Positions 17,944-26,505 of a DNA stretch of 64,000 bases are shown piece after piece. Both the position numbers and the translations under genes were made by a program. The stretch comes from Spirosoma taeanense. Its GTDB lineage: Bacteria; Bacteroidota; Bacteroidia; Cytophagales; Spirosomataceae. The stretch spans positions 372,001 to 436,000 of the forward strand of contig NZ_CP053435.1 in NCBI RefSeq assembly GCF_013127955.1, given 5' to 3'. The notes beneath the pieces were generated by a model. The model worked only from the letters and a program-made list of their open reading frames with translations. It did not search any database and was not told the origin of the DNA. Positions within the stretch are counted from its first letter, which is position 1. The number at the start of each line of letters is the position of its first letter.

Positions 17944-19878
17944 ATGAAACATTCGCTGTCAGCGGAAGTCACAAATCGCTTTGCGCCACGCTTAGTCGTC
18001 CTGCTTCTTGATCTGACAGTGACGAAATTTGCCTTCCTCTTCGCCTGGACACTACGATTCAATTTTACGGTTGACCTTGCCAACTGGCACTGGAATCATT
18101 TTCTGGGACTGTTACTGTGCAGGTTCTTTGTGTTTTTGTGGATCCGGCCATTTGCGGGTATTATCCGGCATACAAGCGTTGAAGATGCGCTGCTGATTGG
18201 ACAGGCCGTTACGTTAAGCAGTCTGCTGGCGGGTTTGGGTTCCTACGGGCTCAAACTATTGTTTAATGATCCTTTTCTTTATATTCCAGCTTCTATTCTG
18301 GCTATCGAATACTTTATCTGCGTTGTATTACTGATCGGCATACGGCTCGCCATCAAGTATCTCTACCACTTGCTGATTACCTCGTCGACTAATGAGTCCC
18401 TGTCCGTGCTGATTTATGGAGCGGGCGCTATGGGTATTCACACCAAAGACACCCTCCTTCATGACCGGACTCGTAAATACCGGATACTGGGATTCATCGA
18501 TGACAATCCGGCTAAAACTCAGAAAACCGTACAGGGAGTTCGGGTATTTAGCCTTCGGGAGGCCTCTACCCTATTTTTGCAGGGAACGCATAAGCCGGAT
18601 GTAATTCTGGCAATCGATGCGTTACCGGTTCGTCGACGTAATGAAATTGCCAATTTCCTAATCCAGTATCAGGTTAGCGTTAAGATTGTGCCGTCGGCTC
18701 AAAGCTGGATCAAAGGCCGGTTAAGCACCGGACAGATTCGCGATGTTCGGATTGAAGACCTGCTCGGGCGACCACCAATTCAACTGGACAATGCCGCCGT
18801 AAGTGATATTGTGCGGGGACAGGTAACCTTGGTTACGGGCGCTGCCGGCTCCATTGGCAGCGAACTGGTTCGGCAACTGGTGCTCCACAAGCCGCGCGAG
18901 ATTGTGCTGGTTGATCAGGCTGAATCAGCCCTGTACGACCTTGTTTTTACATTACGTCATGAGCTGGGCGATAAGCTGACGGGTACCGTGTTGTCAGTTC
19001 AGATTGCCGATGTGACCGATGTCGAGCGAATTCGGCGAACCTTTGATACCTATCGGCCCGCGTTCGTTTTCCATGCAGCCGCCTATAAACACGTGCCGCT
19101 GATGGAAGACCATCCATACGAAGCGGTAAAAGTTAATGCGCTGGGGACGAAGATCGTTGCGGATCTGGCCGTTACGTTCGGCGTGAGCAAGTTTATTATG
19201 GTGTCGACGGATAAGGCCGTCAACCCAACGAACGTAATGGGTGCAACTAAACGGCTTGCCGAAATGTATGTGCAAAGCCTGAACGGAACTTCTGAAACGG
19301 CATTCATTGCAACGCGCTTTGGAAACGTCCTGGGATCGAGCGGCTCAGTGGTGCCGATTTTTAAGCGGCAGATTGAAGCGGGTGGGCCGGTGACCGTTAC
19401 CCACCCAGAGGTTATTCGGTATTTTATGACCATCCCCGAAGCCTGCCAGCTTGTGCTTGAAGCGGCCGTTATGGGTAGAGGGGGCGAAGTGTTCGTGTTT
19501 GATATGGGCCAGCCGGTACGAATCGCTGATCTGGCCCGGCAGATGATTCGATTATCCGGCTACGAAGTTGATAAAGAGGTTGTGCTGCGATTCACAGGGT
19601 TACGTCCGGGCGAAAAGCTATTCGAGGAGTTACTAAACACGACCGAATCGACCCTGCCAACGCATCATCCCAAAATAAAAATTGCCCGGTTACATACGCC
19701 CGACGCCGATTGGCTGCAACAGGCAATGTTCCGCCTAAAAGCTGCGTTACGCGCAGATGACAACTTGGGTCTGGTAAATATTCTCAAAGAGTTTATTCCT
19801 GAATACATCAGTAATAACTCGCCATACCAGGCTCTCGATACGCCAAACGTGTCGGTAAAGCCTGGCTCAACGGTATAA
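17944..19878 (+). CDS. CapD/WbpM/PglF-type nucleotide-sugar 4,6-dehydratase
   Basis: A 644-residue membrane enzyme: about four N-terminal helices, a CoA-binding-like Rossmann domain (VLIYGAGAMGIHTKDTLL), then the catalytic SDR domain. The second NAD site is VTGAAGSIGSELVRQL near residue 297. The catalytic stretch STDKAVNPTNVMGATKR has Met in place of the usual SDR Tyr and keeps the Lys, as in the PglF/WbpM class. Such enzymes make UDP-4-keto-6-deoxy-HexNAc for surface glycans. No other capsule genes are adjacent, so it is an isolated glycan gene with its own strong promoter. Confidence 0.92.
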   Translation: MKHSLSAEVTNRFAPRLVVLLLDLTVTKFAFLFAWTLRFNFTVDLANWHWNHFLGLLLCRFFVFLWIRPFAGIIRHTSVEDALLIGQAVTLSSLLAGLGSYGLKLLFNDPFLYIPASILAIEYFICVVLLIGIRLAIKYLYHLLITSSTNESLSVLIYGAGAMGIHTKDTLLHDRTRKYRILGFIDDNPAKTQKTVQGVRVFSLREASTLFLQGTHKPDVILAIDALPVRRRNEIANFLIQYQVSVKIVPSAQSWIKGRLSTGQIRDVRIEDLLGRPPIQLDNAAVSDIVRGQVTLVTGAAGSIGSELVRQLVLHKPREIVLVDQAESALYDLVFTLRHELGDKLTGTVLSVQIADVTDVERIRRTFDTYRPAFVFHAAAYKHVPLMEDHPYEAVKVNALGTKIVADLAVTFGVSKFIMVSTDKAVNPTNVMGATKRLAEMYVQSLNGTSETAFIATRFGNVLGSSGSVVPIFKRQIEAGGPVTVTHPEVIRYFMTIPEACQLVLEAAVMGRGGEVFVFDMGQPVRIADLARQMIRLSGYEVDKEVVLRFTGLRPGEKLFEELLNTTESTLPTHHPKIKIARLHTPDADWLQQAMFRLKAALRADDNLGLVNILKEFIPEYISNNSPYQALDTPNVSVKPGSTV

Positions 19879-19895
19879 TGTGATCAGGTGTCGCT

Positions 19896-20324
19896 TCACT
19901 TAGCTGCCCGTACCGCCTTCACTTCTTCAGCCGTAACGGCCGACGCCTTGTTGGTGAAATTGCTGCGGATATACGTCAGCACGTCGGCAATCTGACCATC
20001 GTGCAGGAAATCGTGCGCAGGCATGGCGTTATCGTACATTTCACCTTCAATTTCCTGACCCTGCAATCCTTTCAGCAACACGTTGATGAGCCGGGTTTTG
20101 TCACCCAGCACCCAGTCGGTTCCGCGCAGGGGCGGGTTCAGGTTAGGTACTCCCGAGCCATTCGCCTGATGGCAGGTCAGACAGTTTTGCTCATAAATCA
20201 CCTGGCCGGGCTGTTTAATCTGAGCAGCTGCTGGTTTAGAGGCAGGTTTTGCGGCCGGGCTCTGGGCCTGGGCGGCTGCAACTGAGAGTGTCAGACTGGT
20301 AAATACGCTAAGAAGGAGTTTCAT
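19896..20324 (-). CDS. Monohaem cytochrome c
   Basis: A roughly 142-residue exported class I cytochrome c. A signal peptide (MKLLLSVFTSLTLSVAAAQA) is followed by an Ala/Pro/Lys-rich spacer and the haem site Cys48-LT-Cys51-His52. Met101 in NAMPAHDFLHD is the likely axial ligand. The frame opens at a TTG (20339), but the ATG at 20324 gives a proper signal peptide. It is convergent with the CapD-like gene and 40 bases downstream of gldD. An electron-carrier role is expected, but the partner is unknown. Confidence 0.9.
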   Translation of the reverse strand: MKLLLSVFTSLTLSVAAAQAQSPAAKPASKPAAAQIKQPGQVIYEQNCLTCHQANGSGVPNLNPPLRGTDWVLGDKTRLINVLLKGLQGQEIEGEMYDNAMPAHDFLHDGQIADVLTYIRSNFTNKASAVTAEEVKAVRAAK

Positions 20325-20363
20325 ACAGGAACAAATCAATTAGGTTGTTAACTTTTGAATGGC

Positions 20364-20951
20364 TTACTGGCGCCACTTGAGGGTGTTAAGCAGATGTAGA
20401 ACGTCTTTGCGAATGTACTGGATAACGGGCTGCAACGAATCATTTTCGGTCGCTGTGTTAAAATACAACGCGCCCCGCAGGAAGTGGGTCGTTGAATCAG
20501 TCGTAACAAACTGAACCTGACTAGGGACTTCACCCGATAAATCAATCAGGCTCGCTTCCAGCCCTGACTTCAGCTTGATTTTACGTTGCTCGATTGAATA
20601 AGCTTTAATGTTATGCCTGGCGGCCAGTTTATAGGCGTCCTCGAGCATAGCCCGGAGTCGTTTCTGATCGTTCAGAACAGGCTTGTAGGTCAACTGGACG
20701 CTGGCGTGGAAGGCTGGATAGTTAATAAAAATCCAGTGCGGTTCCGAGCGGGCAAACGTATCGGGCAGAATCCGGGCCGCTTTGTTGTACTCAAACTGGT
20801 AAGGATGCGTGGGTTCGAGGAGGGTATACCTAGGCTCAGGCAGATCCAGACGTGGGTACCCTTTGGGTTTGGGCACGTAATTATCGGATGAGCTGTTGCC
20901 GCAGGCGGCTGCCAGCAGGCCTATGAGCAGAAAGACAGCGTACTTTACCAC
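20364..20951 (-). CDS. gldD: Gliding motility lipoprotein GldD
   Basis: A lipoprotein of about 195 residues: a short hydrophobic leader ends in the lipobox LAAACGN. Mature landmarks are YVPKPKGYPRLDLPEP, a PYQFEYNKAARI segment and HWIFINYPAFHASVQLTY, all typical of GldD. Flavobacterium gldD mutants cannot glide; the protein sits in the envelope. There is no in-frame ATG near the leader. A GTG at 20951 gives MVKYAVFLLIGLL; a TTG at 20981 would add ten residues. gldG lies 12 kb away. Confidence 0.9.
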   Translation of the reverse strand: MVKYAVFLLIGLLAAACGNSSSDNYVPKPKGYPRLDLPEPRYTLLEPTHPYQFEYNKAARILPDTFARSEPHWIFINYPAFHASVQLTYKPVLNDQKRLRAMLEDAYKLAARHNIKAYSIEQRKIKLKSGLEASLIDLSGEVPSQVQFVTTDSTTHFLRGALYFNTATENDSLQPVIQYIRKDVLHLLNTLKWRQ

Positions 20952-20992
20952 AATTAATTGGACTTGTCGGCGGAGTGACAATGAAAAGAACG

Positions 20993-21021
20993 AAAAAGCC
21001 CGGCGGTTTGGTGCCGGGCTT
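20993..21021 (-). terminator. Terminator after the 96-residue gene
   Basis: Arms AAGCCCGGC (20996-21004) and GCCGGGCTT (21013-21021) with an eight-base loop. On the minus strand they are followed by a T run (complement of 20993-20997). It lies between the stop at 21045 and gldD. Confidence 0.75.
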
Positions 21022-21044
21022 CTGCTAAAGTATCGGCGGTCTGT

Positions 21045-21335
21045 TTACGAGTTCACCGTTTCGAGTTCCTCCTGACGAACAGGCTGGCCCATCAGCGTAG
21101 CAAAGCGGTTGATGTTGAACGTCGGCTCAAACCAGACTTCACCCATTACCGGATGCCGTACTGGTACGTCGGGATTCTGAATTTCGTTCAACAGCAGGCC
21201 TGTTTCGCCTGTTGTGTGGCGCTTGACCTGCCGAACGGTATATAGCTGATCGCGCCTGGGCGTCTGGACGCCAAATTCGGCGTAAAAGGCCAGTACCGGG
21301 GCGGGAAAACTATCGTTGGTGCAAATGACTTCCAT
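21045..21335 (-). CDS. Conserved hypothetical 96-residue protein
   Basis: I do not recognise this protein. It is small, soluble and without a leader; no catalytic motif is visible. It begins MEVICTNDSFPAPVLAF. The middle holds paired basic and acidic strands (YTVRQVKRHTTGETGLLLNE), which suggests a small beta fold. It has a clear ATG, a good terminator downstream and coding-like composition, so it is probably real. It lies downstream of the AIM24 gene on the same strand with a 58-base gap. Confidence 0.6.
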   Translation of the reverse strand: MEVICTNDSFPAPVLAFYAEFGVQTPRRDQLYTVRQVKRHTTGETGLLLNEIQNPDVPVRHPVMGEVWFEPTFNINRFATLMGQPVRQEELETVNS

Positions 21336-21393
21336 AATTTCTCTCTCCTAAACCGTGCAAAGATAACAGTTTATCGGGCGAAGAGATTCCCGG

Positions 21394-22173
21394 TTAGTCT
21401 TCAAACAGATTCCCTAACTGCCCAAGCACGGAACCGCCTTCCTTGTGAGACTGAGCACCGTAGGGAGCCAGCCGCTGCACTAGTTTGGAAATCGGCATCG
21501 ACTGAATCCAGACTTTACCGGACCCGCGCAGAGTGGCTACAAAAAGGCCTTCACCCCCGAAAATCATGCTTTTCAGGCCACCCGCGCGTTGAATGTCGAA
21601 GTTAACGCTTGGCTCAAAGCCCACTACACAGCCCGTATCTACGCGGAGCATTTCGTTATTCAGCGTTCGTTCTACGACTACGCCACCGGCATGAATAAAG
21701 GCCATACCGTCGCCCTGGACTTTCTCCAGAATGAATCCTTCACCACCGAAAAAACCTGAGCCCAGCCGTTGGTTGAACTGGATACTCAGCCGGGTACCGA
21801 GGGCCGCACACAGGAAAGCATCTTTCTGTACGATCAGCGTATTGCCGTAAATATTGCCCAGGTTAATGGGCATAACCGTACCCGGATAGGGGGCGGCAAA
21901 AGCGACCTTCCGTCTGCCAACGCCCCGATTGGTGAAGTGGGTCATGAACAGCGATTCGCCCGTGATCATGCGCGTTCCGGCCTGAAGCAGCTTACCCATG
22001 AACCCCTGATTAGGCTGGGAACCGTCGCCCATTTTGGTTTCAAACTGAATACCGTCCTCCATGAAGAGCATGGCTCCGGCTTCCGCAATGACAGTTTCGT
22101 TAGGGTCCAGTTCGATTTCAACAATCTGAATGTCTTCGCCGATGATTTTGTAATCAATTTCGTGGGAGTACAT
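21394..22173 (-). CDS. AIM24/TIGR00266 family protein
   Basis: A roughly 259-residue soluble protein of the TIGR00266/AIM24 family. Family cues are the [15 protein letters not shown] strand, [11 protein letters not shown], the [21 protein letters not shown] turn and the C-terminal [22 protein letters not shown]. The fold is a trimeric tryptophan-RNA-binding-attenuator-like beta structure. The bacterial function is unknown. The frame starts at a TTG (22179); the ATG two codons later at 22173 is the better start. A terminator lies upstream, so it has its own promoter. Confidence 0.9.
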   Translation of the reverse strand: MYSHEIDYKIIGEDIQIVEIELDPNETVIAEAGAMLFMEDGIQFETKMGDGSQPNQGFMGKLLQAGTRMITGESLFMTHFTNRGVGRRKVAFAAPYPGTVMPINLGNIYGNTLIVQKDAFLCAALGTRLSIQFNQRLGSGFFGGEGFILEKVQGDGMAFIHAGGVVVERTLNNEMLRVDTGCVVGFEPSVNFDIQRAGGLKSMIFGGEGLFVATLRGSGKVWIQSMPISKLVQRLAPYGAQSHKEGGSVLGQLGNLFED

Positions 22174-22284
22174 GGGCAATAAGCGGGTTTATGATGAGTG
22201 ATTGGCCGTTTAGATGGGCCGTTTCTGTAGCCGAAAACTACGTATCTCTACCCATTTCTTTGGTTAATTTTCTGACAAACGGCC

Positions 22285-22321
22285 AAAAAAAAGCCCGACC
22301 GGGCTTTTGAGCGGGTCGGGC
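22285..22321 (-). terminator. Terminator after the acidic 97-residue gene
   Basis: Arms GCCCGACC (22293-22300) and GGTCGGGC (22314-22321) are followed on the minus strand by eight T (complement of 22285-22292). The hairpin begins four bases after the stop codon at 22325. Confidence 0.85.
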
Positions 22322-22324
22322 TTT

Positions 22325-22618
22325 TTAACGGGGTTTGACGTCATCGGGCAAATCGTTATCCGTTTCGTCGAAGAGTTTTTCATCGTCGTCCGGTTTTTCG
22401 TCGTCATCGTCCGGATTAGCGTCGCCCTTCAGGTTCAGATCGGTCCGGTGGCGAAGTTTTTTATCGTCTACGGTCTTGTTCAGAAACTGATTGATCCGGT
22501 CAATGTCGAAGCTCGTTGTGATCTCACCGAACGAGTTAATCTGAATATCAAATCCTTCGAGTTCTTTGTGAACCCGGGGTTTCTCACTTTCGTCGGGGTT
22601 CGTTTTTTTCTTAGCCAT
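22325..22618 (-). CDS. Conserved hypothetical acidic protein
   Basis: A 97-residue soluble protein without recognised function. The N-terminus is lysine-rich (MAKKKTNPDESEKPRVHKEL). The middle has a hydrophobic core (GFDIQINSFGEITTSFDIDRINQFLN), and the last third is a run of Asp, Glu, Lys and Pro that is probably disordered. It has a good ATG, and a terminator immediately follows the stop, which support a real gene. Such acidic tails often mediate protein contacts, but nothing here fixes a partner. Confidence 0.65.
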   Translation of the reverse strand: MAKKKTNPDESEKPRVHKELEGFDIQINSFGEITTSFDIDRINQFLNKTVDDKKLRHRTDLNLKGDANPDDDDEKPDDDEKLFDETDNDLPDDVKPR

Positions 22619-22758
22619 GATTAAGCGGTGTATGCGGTAAGAGATAGGGCGAAAGTACAGGCAAACGCAGTTCCATCAATGGATAGTACCTGATTTAACA
22701 ACGCCAGCCGGAAACATGTTTAATCGCTTTTTGCCGTCAGCGACCTTGGTAATGCTTA

Positions 22759-23514
22759 TCACCACACTCGATTGGCAATAACGTTGATGATGCTGTTTAC
22801 GATGAACGCAAGTCCGAATGATACGCCAACCGAAAACTGGGGCAGTAAAAAGACTTGCAGGAAAAGAAACGTAGAGAAGCCCAGTAACCCAATGACAAGT
22901 CCACGCAGGATGGCGATGGTCGCGTTACTACCCTGAAGGGTATGCGAGAAAATAGCCAGAACCGAGGTCAAAATAGGAAACGGCGTTAAGATGCCGCTCC
23001 AGTTTGGGCCTAAAACGCTAGCCAGGCCCGTAACAACCAGCACAAACAAGGTAGCTACGGCCATACGTATAGGAATATCGAACGGTAAGCGCCGGGCTTT
23101 TACGGGTTTATCCGACGTCTTGGGGAAAAATCGTAAGGCGAGCAGGACATACCCGATCACAAGCGCATAACTCAGGTATAGATTGAGTTGAAGAAAATTA
23201 AAGACTAAGACCGTAACGGTGTATAAGCCATACGACAGCAGGAGCGTTGGCAGCCAGGTTAATTTGCGGGAAAATGACGAGTAGCTGAGGCTGAAGCTAA
23301 TCAGGGCCAGGATACCCGTCATGGCCCCCTGAATCGAATGGATACCAAAGGCCTTACCCTGTTCGAGAATAAAGAACAGTAGGATGGCTCCGGCTACCCA
23401 GGGCATACTGCCAATCAATCCGCCTATTTTATGCCCCCACCTTCGTATCGCTAGCGTGACAAGCGCTATGATCGTAGGCATGAGCGTCATTTTGAGGAGG
23501 AGAATATTCGTCAT
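22759..23514 (-). CDS. Integral membrane protein of unknown function
   Basis: A roughly 251-residue protein with about eight membrane helices and little else. Conserved-looking loops are IRRWGHKIGGLIGSMPWVAG near the N-terminus and RAFFPKT-like basic loops mid-protein. It could be a small permease, but I recognise no transporter signature. The frame starts at a TTG (23535); the ATG at 23514 (MTNILLLKMTLMP) gives a better N-terminus. It lies downstream of the thiamine operon on the same strand, 80 bases from tenA, in reverse order of transcription, so a link to thiamine uptake is possible but unproved. Confidence 0.65.
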   Translation of the reverse strand: MTNILLLKMTLMPTIIALVTLAIRRWGHKIGGLIGSMPWVAGAILLFFILEQGKAFGIHSIQGAMTGILALISFSLSYSSFSRKLTWLPTLLLSYGLYTVTVLVFNFLQLNLYLSYALVIGYVLLALRFFPKTSDKPVKARRLPFDIPIRMAVATLFVLVVTGLASVLGPNWSGILTPFPILTSVLAIFSHTLQGSNATIAILRGLVIGLLGFSTFLFLQVFLLPQFSVGVSFGLAFIVNSIINVIANRVW

Positions 23515-23594
23515 TACGTTAAAAAGCACCTGCAAAATTGGCGGCTATTTGTCGAATAGCGCTATCCGCCTGCCCAAATAAATCGTAATTTACG

Positions 23595-24245
23595 TTAAAC
23601 CAGCCAGTCGGTCAACTGGTAGGCATCGTTCCAGAAATACCACTCCAGACGGCTTGATTGGACGAAGGCTTCCTGCATTTTTTCCTGTTCGGCCGAACTC
23701 GCTTCATTCGCCAGCCTTTCGGTTAGATCGAGCATCTGACCGACGACCTGATCGAAGGCGTCGCCAGCGTAAGTGTCAATCCAGGCCTGGTAGGGATTCC
23801 GTTCACGAGATTGAGCGTGGATGTATTTACCAACCTCCCGATAAATCCAGAAGCAGGGAAGTACGGCGGCTGCGCCTACGGCCAGCGACTGGGTTGCTGT
23901 CATAGCCAGCAGAAAGTTAGTATAAGCAAAGCAGGCTGGCTTCTTCTGCGTTTCGGGCTGGATGTTGTAGAGGTCAAAATTCGTCTCGTGAAGAATCCGT
24001 TCTACCCGGATCGCATTAGCTGCAAACTCGGTGAACTGTAGAATGTCGGCGGGGGCGGATGCCTTTACGGACAGCTGCGCCAGTGCCCGGCTAAAATCGG
24101 TCAGGTAAAGGGCGTCCTGCTGAATGTAGTACTGAAACTTAGGTGCGGGTAAGGAACCAGCCGCCAGTTCCTGCACAAAGCCGTGCGACACGATAGTTTC
24201 GTACAAAGGCGTGATCTGCTGCCAGAGTTGATCGGTGAAGTGCAT
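23595..24245 (-). CDS. tenA: Thiaminase II / aminopyrimidine aminohydrolase
   Basis: A 216-residue TenA family protein that salvages thiamine breakdown products by hydrolysing aminopyrimidines to HMP. Family features are the FTDQLWQQITPLY start, the YYIQQDALYLTDFSRAL segment and the later AVLPCFWIYREVG segment with its catalytic-region Cys. The C-terminal NDAYQLTDWL fits the family end. A longer frame opens at 24299 inside thiD; the ATG at 24245 gives the normal TenA length and an 11-base gap after thiD. Co-location with thiD, thiE and thiM supports the call. Confidence 0.92.
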   Translation of the reverse strand: MHFTDQLWQQITPLYETIVSHGFVQELAAGSLPAPKFQYYIQQDALYLTDFSRALAQLSVKASAPADILQFTEFAANAIRVERILHETNFDLYNIQPETQKKPACFAYTNFLLAMTATQSLAVGAAAVLPCFWIYREVGKYIHAQSRERNPYQAWIDTYAGDAFDQVVGQMLDLTERLANEASSAEQEKMQEAFVQSSRLEWYFWNDAYQLTDWLV

Positions 24246-24255
24246 TGATAGTTGT

Positions 24256-25062
24256 TTATTGCCAGATAGAAAAGAAGTGGTGAACCGGGCCGTGGCCATG
24301 CCCTAACTGATAAGCGGCCCCGGCCTGTAACGCACCCGTGAGATACGTTTTTGCCTGATTAACTGCTTCGCGAAGGGAGAAACCTTTGGCCAAGCCTGCC
24401 GCAATGGCTGAGGAAAGCGTACAACCCGTACCGTGCGAGTTGGGCGTGTCGATACGTTTCGTTGGAAACAGAATCTGCTCGTCAGGGGAGATGTACAGCA
24501 GGTCTGTGCTCTCGGCGTCGTGTAAATGCCCACCCTTCACCAGAATCGCACCGGGATATTGACGGCCAAGGTCGGCGGCTGCCTGCTGCAGATCTGTGAA
24601 TGTATTTAAAGGACGATTTAACAAGACACCGGCCTCGGGCAGATTGGGTGTAATCACCGTAGCCAGGGGGAGCAAATGCGTCTTCAGGGCGTCGATGGCT
24701 TCGTCCTGCAAGAGTTTGTCGCCACTGGTTGCCACCATGACGGGATCAACTACAATGGTTCGCACGCCAAACCCGGTCAGCGTATCGGCAATGACCCGGA
24801 TGATATCGGGCGCGTGGAGCATCCCGATTTTAACGGCATTAACGCCAATGTCGCTCAGCACCGATTTAAGCTGCTCAGCCACGAAAGCGGGTGGAACGGA
24901 ATGAATACCGCTTACGCCCAGGGTATTTTGCGCCGTAAGGGCCGTAATGACCGATAGTCCATAGCATCCCAGAGCAGAAACCGTTTTTAGATCGGCCTGA
25001 ATACCGGCGCCCCCACCGCTGTCAGAACCGGCAATCGTTAGAACTCGGGTGTATGTTTTCAT
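24256..25062 (-). CDS. thiD: Hydroxymethylpyrimidine/phosphomethylpyrimidine kinase
   Basis: A 268-residue ribokinase-fold enzyme that phosphorylates HMP to HMP-P and then HMP-PP for thiamine synthesis. Landmarks are the N-terminal TIAGSDSGGGAGIQADLKT, the VVDPVMVATSGDKLL segment, the VITPNLPEAGVLL segment and the catalytic NSHGTGCTLSSAIAAGLAKG near the C-terminus. It follows an IS element that separates it from thiE and is tightly followed by tenA. Its start codon lies 10 bases from the CTAG insertion-site copy. Confidence 0.96.
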   Translation of the reverse strand: MKTYTRVLTIAGSDSGGGAGIQADLKTVSALGCYGLSVITALTAQNTLGVSGIHSVPPAFVAEQLKSVLSDIGVNAVKIGMLHAPDIIRVIADTLTGFGVRTIVVDPVMVATSGDKLLQDEAIDALKTHLLPLATVITPNLPEAGVLLNRPLNTFTDLQQAAADLGRQYPGAILVKGGHLHDAESTDLLYISPDEQILFPTKRIDTPNSHGTGCTLSSAIAAGLAKGFSLREAVNQAKTYLTGALQAGAAYQLGHGHGPVHHFFSIWQ

Positions 25063-25088
25063 TGAATTGCGCTAGGGCGTGTTGACAA

Positions 25089-25484
25089 TCAAGCTAATAA
25101 AATCAAAGCCGAAGACAGATAAATGAATCCAGCAAAACTCACGGCCGTCTTCTCATAGCGAGTAGCGACCCGCCGGTATTGCTTGAGCTTGTTGAAATAG
25201 CGTTCCACTTGGTTGCGCTCTTTGTACAAGTTTTCGTCAATCTGTCGATCTGCCAGTCGATTCTTTTTGGATGGTATCACCACTTGCGTATGGGACTCTG
25301 TTAACCAATCAATCAATTCGTTGGCATCATAGCCTCGGTCCGCTAACACCGCATCTGTTTCATAACCAGTCAATAAACCCTTCGCCTGGGTAATATCCGC
25401 TCGCTGTCCGACGCTGAGAATAAGCCGCATAGGATTGCCTAAGGCGTCAACAACGGCATGAATCTTAGTCGTCCAGCCGCCCAC
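25089..25484 (-). CDS. IS5-family transposase, C-terminal (DDE) part
   Basis: The second transposase frame, 131 residues from its first Met, though translation probably enters by frameshift from the upstream frame near 25520. It carries GGWTTKIHAVVDALGNP, the second catalytic Asp in AVLADRGYDANELI and the catalytic Glu in YKERNQVERYFNKLKQYRR, as in DDE_Tnp_1/IS4-like transposases of the IS427 group. The stop codon lies at the inner edge of the left inverted repeat. Confidence 0.9.
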   Translation of the reverse strand: MGGWTTKIHAVVDALGNPMRLILSVGQRADITQAKGLLTGYETDAVLADRGYDANELIDWLTESHTQVVIPSKKNRLADRQIDENLYKERNQVERYFNKLKQYRRVATRYEKTAVSFAGFIYLSSALILLA

Positions 25485-25492
25485 CGATTGAC

Positions 25493-25840
25493 CTAAGCAC
25501 TCGCTGGCAGGATCGCTTTTTTTTGACCAGCTGCATGCTGGTGCGCCCGCACCGTCGTGGAGTCAATCATTAGCCAATCTAAGTCCGGTTCCTGCAACTC
25601 GTCAAAAACAGTTTTCCATACACCTGCTTTAGCCCAGCGTCGAAAGCGTTGGTAGACCGAGTTCCAGGGCCCGAACCGCTCGGGTAAATCCCGCCAAGGG
25701 GCACCCGAGCGGGCGATCCAGATTACCGCATTGATAAATAGTCTATTATCGACGGCTGAACGGCCCACATGACCGACTTTGCCGGGTAGTAAGTGGGCGA
25801 TTTGTTGCCATTGTTGGTCCGTAATCTCGTAGCGACGCAT
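25493..25840 (-). CDS. IS5-family transposase, N-terminal part
   Basis: A 115-residue frame with the DUF4096-type N-terminal domain (YEITDQQWQQIAHLLPGK, then NAVIWIARSGAPWRDLPERF) and the first catalytic Asp in WLMIDSTTVRAHQHAAGQKK. Eight consecutive A on the minus strand (complement of 25517-25524) lie at the junction. A -1 shift there joins QKK to SDPASECLGQSVGGW of the second frame and gives a full transposase of about 250 residues. Programmed frameshifting of this kind is established for IS427-type elements. Confidence 0.9.
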   Translation of the reverse strand: MRRYEITDQQWQQIAHLLPGKVGHVGRSAVDNRLFINAVIWIARSGAPWRDLPERFGPWNSVYQRFRRWAKAGVWKTVFDELQEPDLDWLMIDSTTVRAHQHAAGQKKAILPASA

Positions 25841-25872
25841 GGCACAAAATTCCCAATCATTCCTATATTTAC

Positions 25873-26505
25873 CTAATTGTCAACACGCCCTAGTTGGATA
25901 AGTTCACGGGCGGCTTCATAAGGCGAATCCTGGCCGCAAATGGCAGATACGACAGCTACGCCCGTTACGCCGGTCTGCATAACCGACTGAACAGTTGTGG
26001 CGTTGATGCCGCCTATGGCAAACGTTGGGAGTTGGGTTTGCTGGCAAACGTCCTGTAGACCGGGAAGGCCCAGCAGGCTAACCGTGTCGAGTTTGGTGCC
26101 GGTAGCAAAGATGGTAGCAATACCCAGGTAGTCAATATCGGAGTGGCATTGCGCGGCCAGTAGTTCATCTATACTGTTGACGGATAAGCCAATGAGTTTA
26201 TTGGGACCCAATAGCGAACGAACCAGTGGATACGGCATGTCGTCCTGACCGATGTGTACACCATCAGCATCAACCGCCTGCGCCACATCGATGCGGTCGT
26301 TGATAATCAGCCGGGCACCGTAACGTTGTGTAATGGCTTTAAGCGCAGCACCCAGCTCGACAAAGGAGCGGGTCGTCATAACTTTCTCCCGTAACTGAAT
26401 CCAGCGAACGCCCGCCCGACAGGCCTCTTCCACCACAAACGGCACGGTATGGCCCGCCTGCCGACAGATGACGCTATCAGTGACTAAATACACGGCGTCG
26501 CTCAT
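25873..26505 (-). CDS. thiE: Thiamine-phosphate synthase, 3' end altered by the IS
   Basis: A 210-residue TIM-barrel enzyme that joins HMP-PP and thiazole phosphate to make thiamine phosphate. Visible are the WIQLREKVMTTRSF segment, LIINDRIDVAQAVDADGVHIGQDD and the C-terminal phosphate loop AIGGINATTVQSVMQTG. The ATG overlaps the thiM stop (ATGA). The last five residues GRVDN and the stop are encoded by the IS end. Without the insertion the frame would continue from LIQLA past the thiD start. The conserved core is intact, so activity is likely kept. Confidence 0.93.
   Translation of the reverse strand: MSDAVYLVTDSVICRQAGHTVPFVVEEACRAGVRWIQLREKVMTTRSFVELGAALKAITQRYGARLIINDRIDVAQAVDADGVHIGQDDMPYPLVRSLLGPNKLIGLSVNSIDELLAAQCHSDIDYLGIATIFATGTKLDTVSLLGLPGLQDVCQQTQLPTFAIGGINATTVQSVMQTGVTGVAVVSAICGQDSPYEAARELIQLGRVDN

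Larger units (their letters stand above)
25076..25889. mobile_element. IS5-type insertion sequence inserted at the end of thiE
   Basis: An 814-base element. Perfect 14-base terminal inverted repeats: GGCGTGTTGACAAT at 25076-25089 and ATTGTCAACACGCC at 25876-25889; weaker similarity continues inward. It is flanked by CTAG copies at 25072-25075 and 25890-25893, taken as a target duplication. It carries two overlapping-phase transposase frames on the minus strand. Intact ends and frames suggest a recent, possibly active copy. Insertion replaced the last codons of thiE. Confidence 0.93.

Noticed and set aside
25089..25840. Transposase as a frameshifted pseudogene
   Set aside because: The break falls on an A8 slippery run, as in IS elements that use programmed frameshifting; ends and catalytic residues are intact.
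25873..26505. thiE as a pseudogene caused by the IS
   Set aside because: Only the extreme C-terminus is changed; the phosphate loop and active-site segments are complete.
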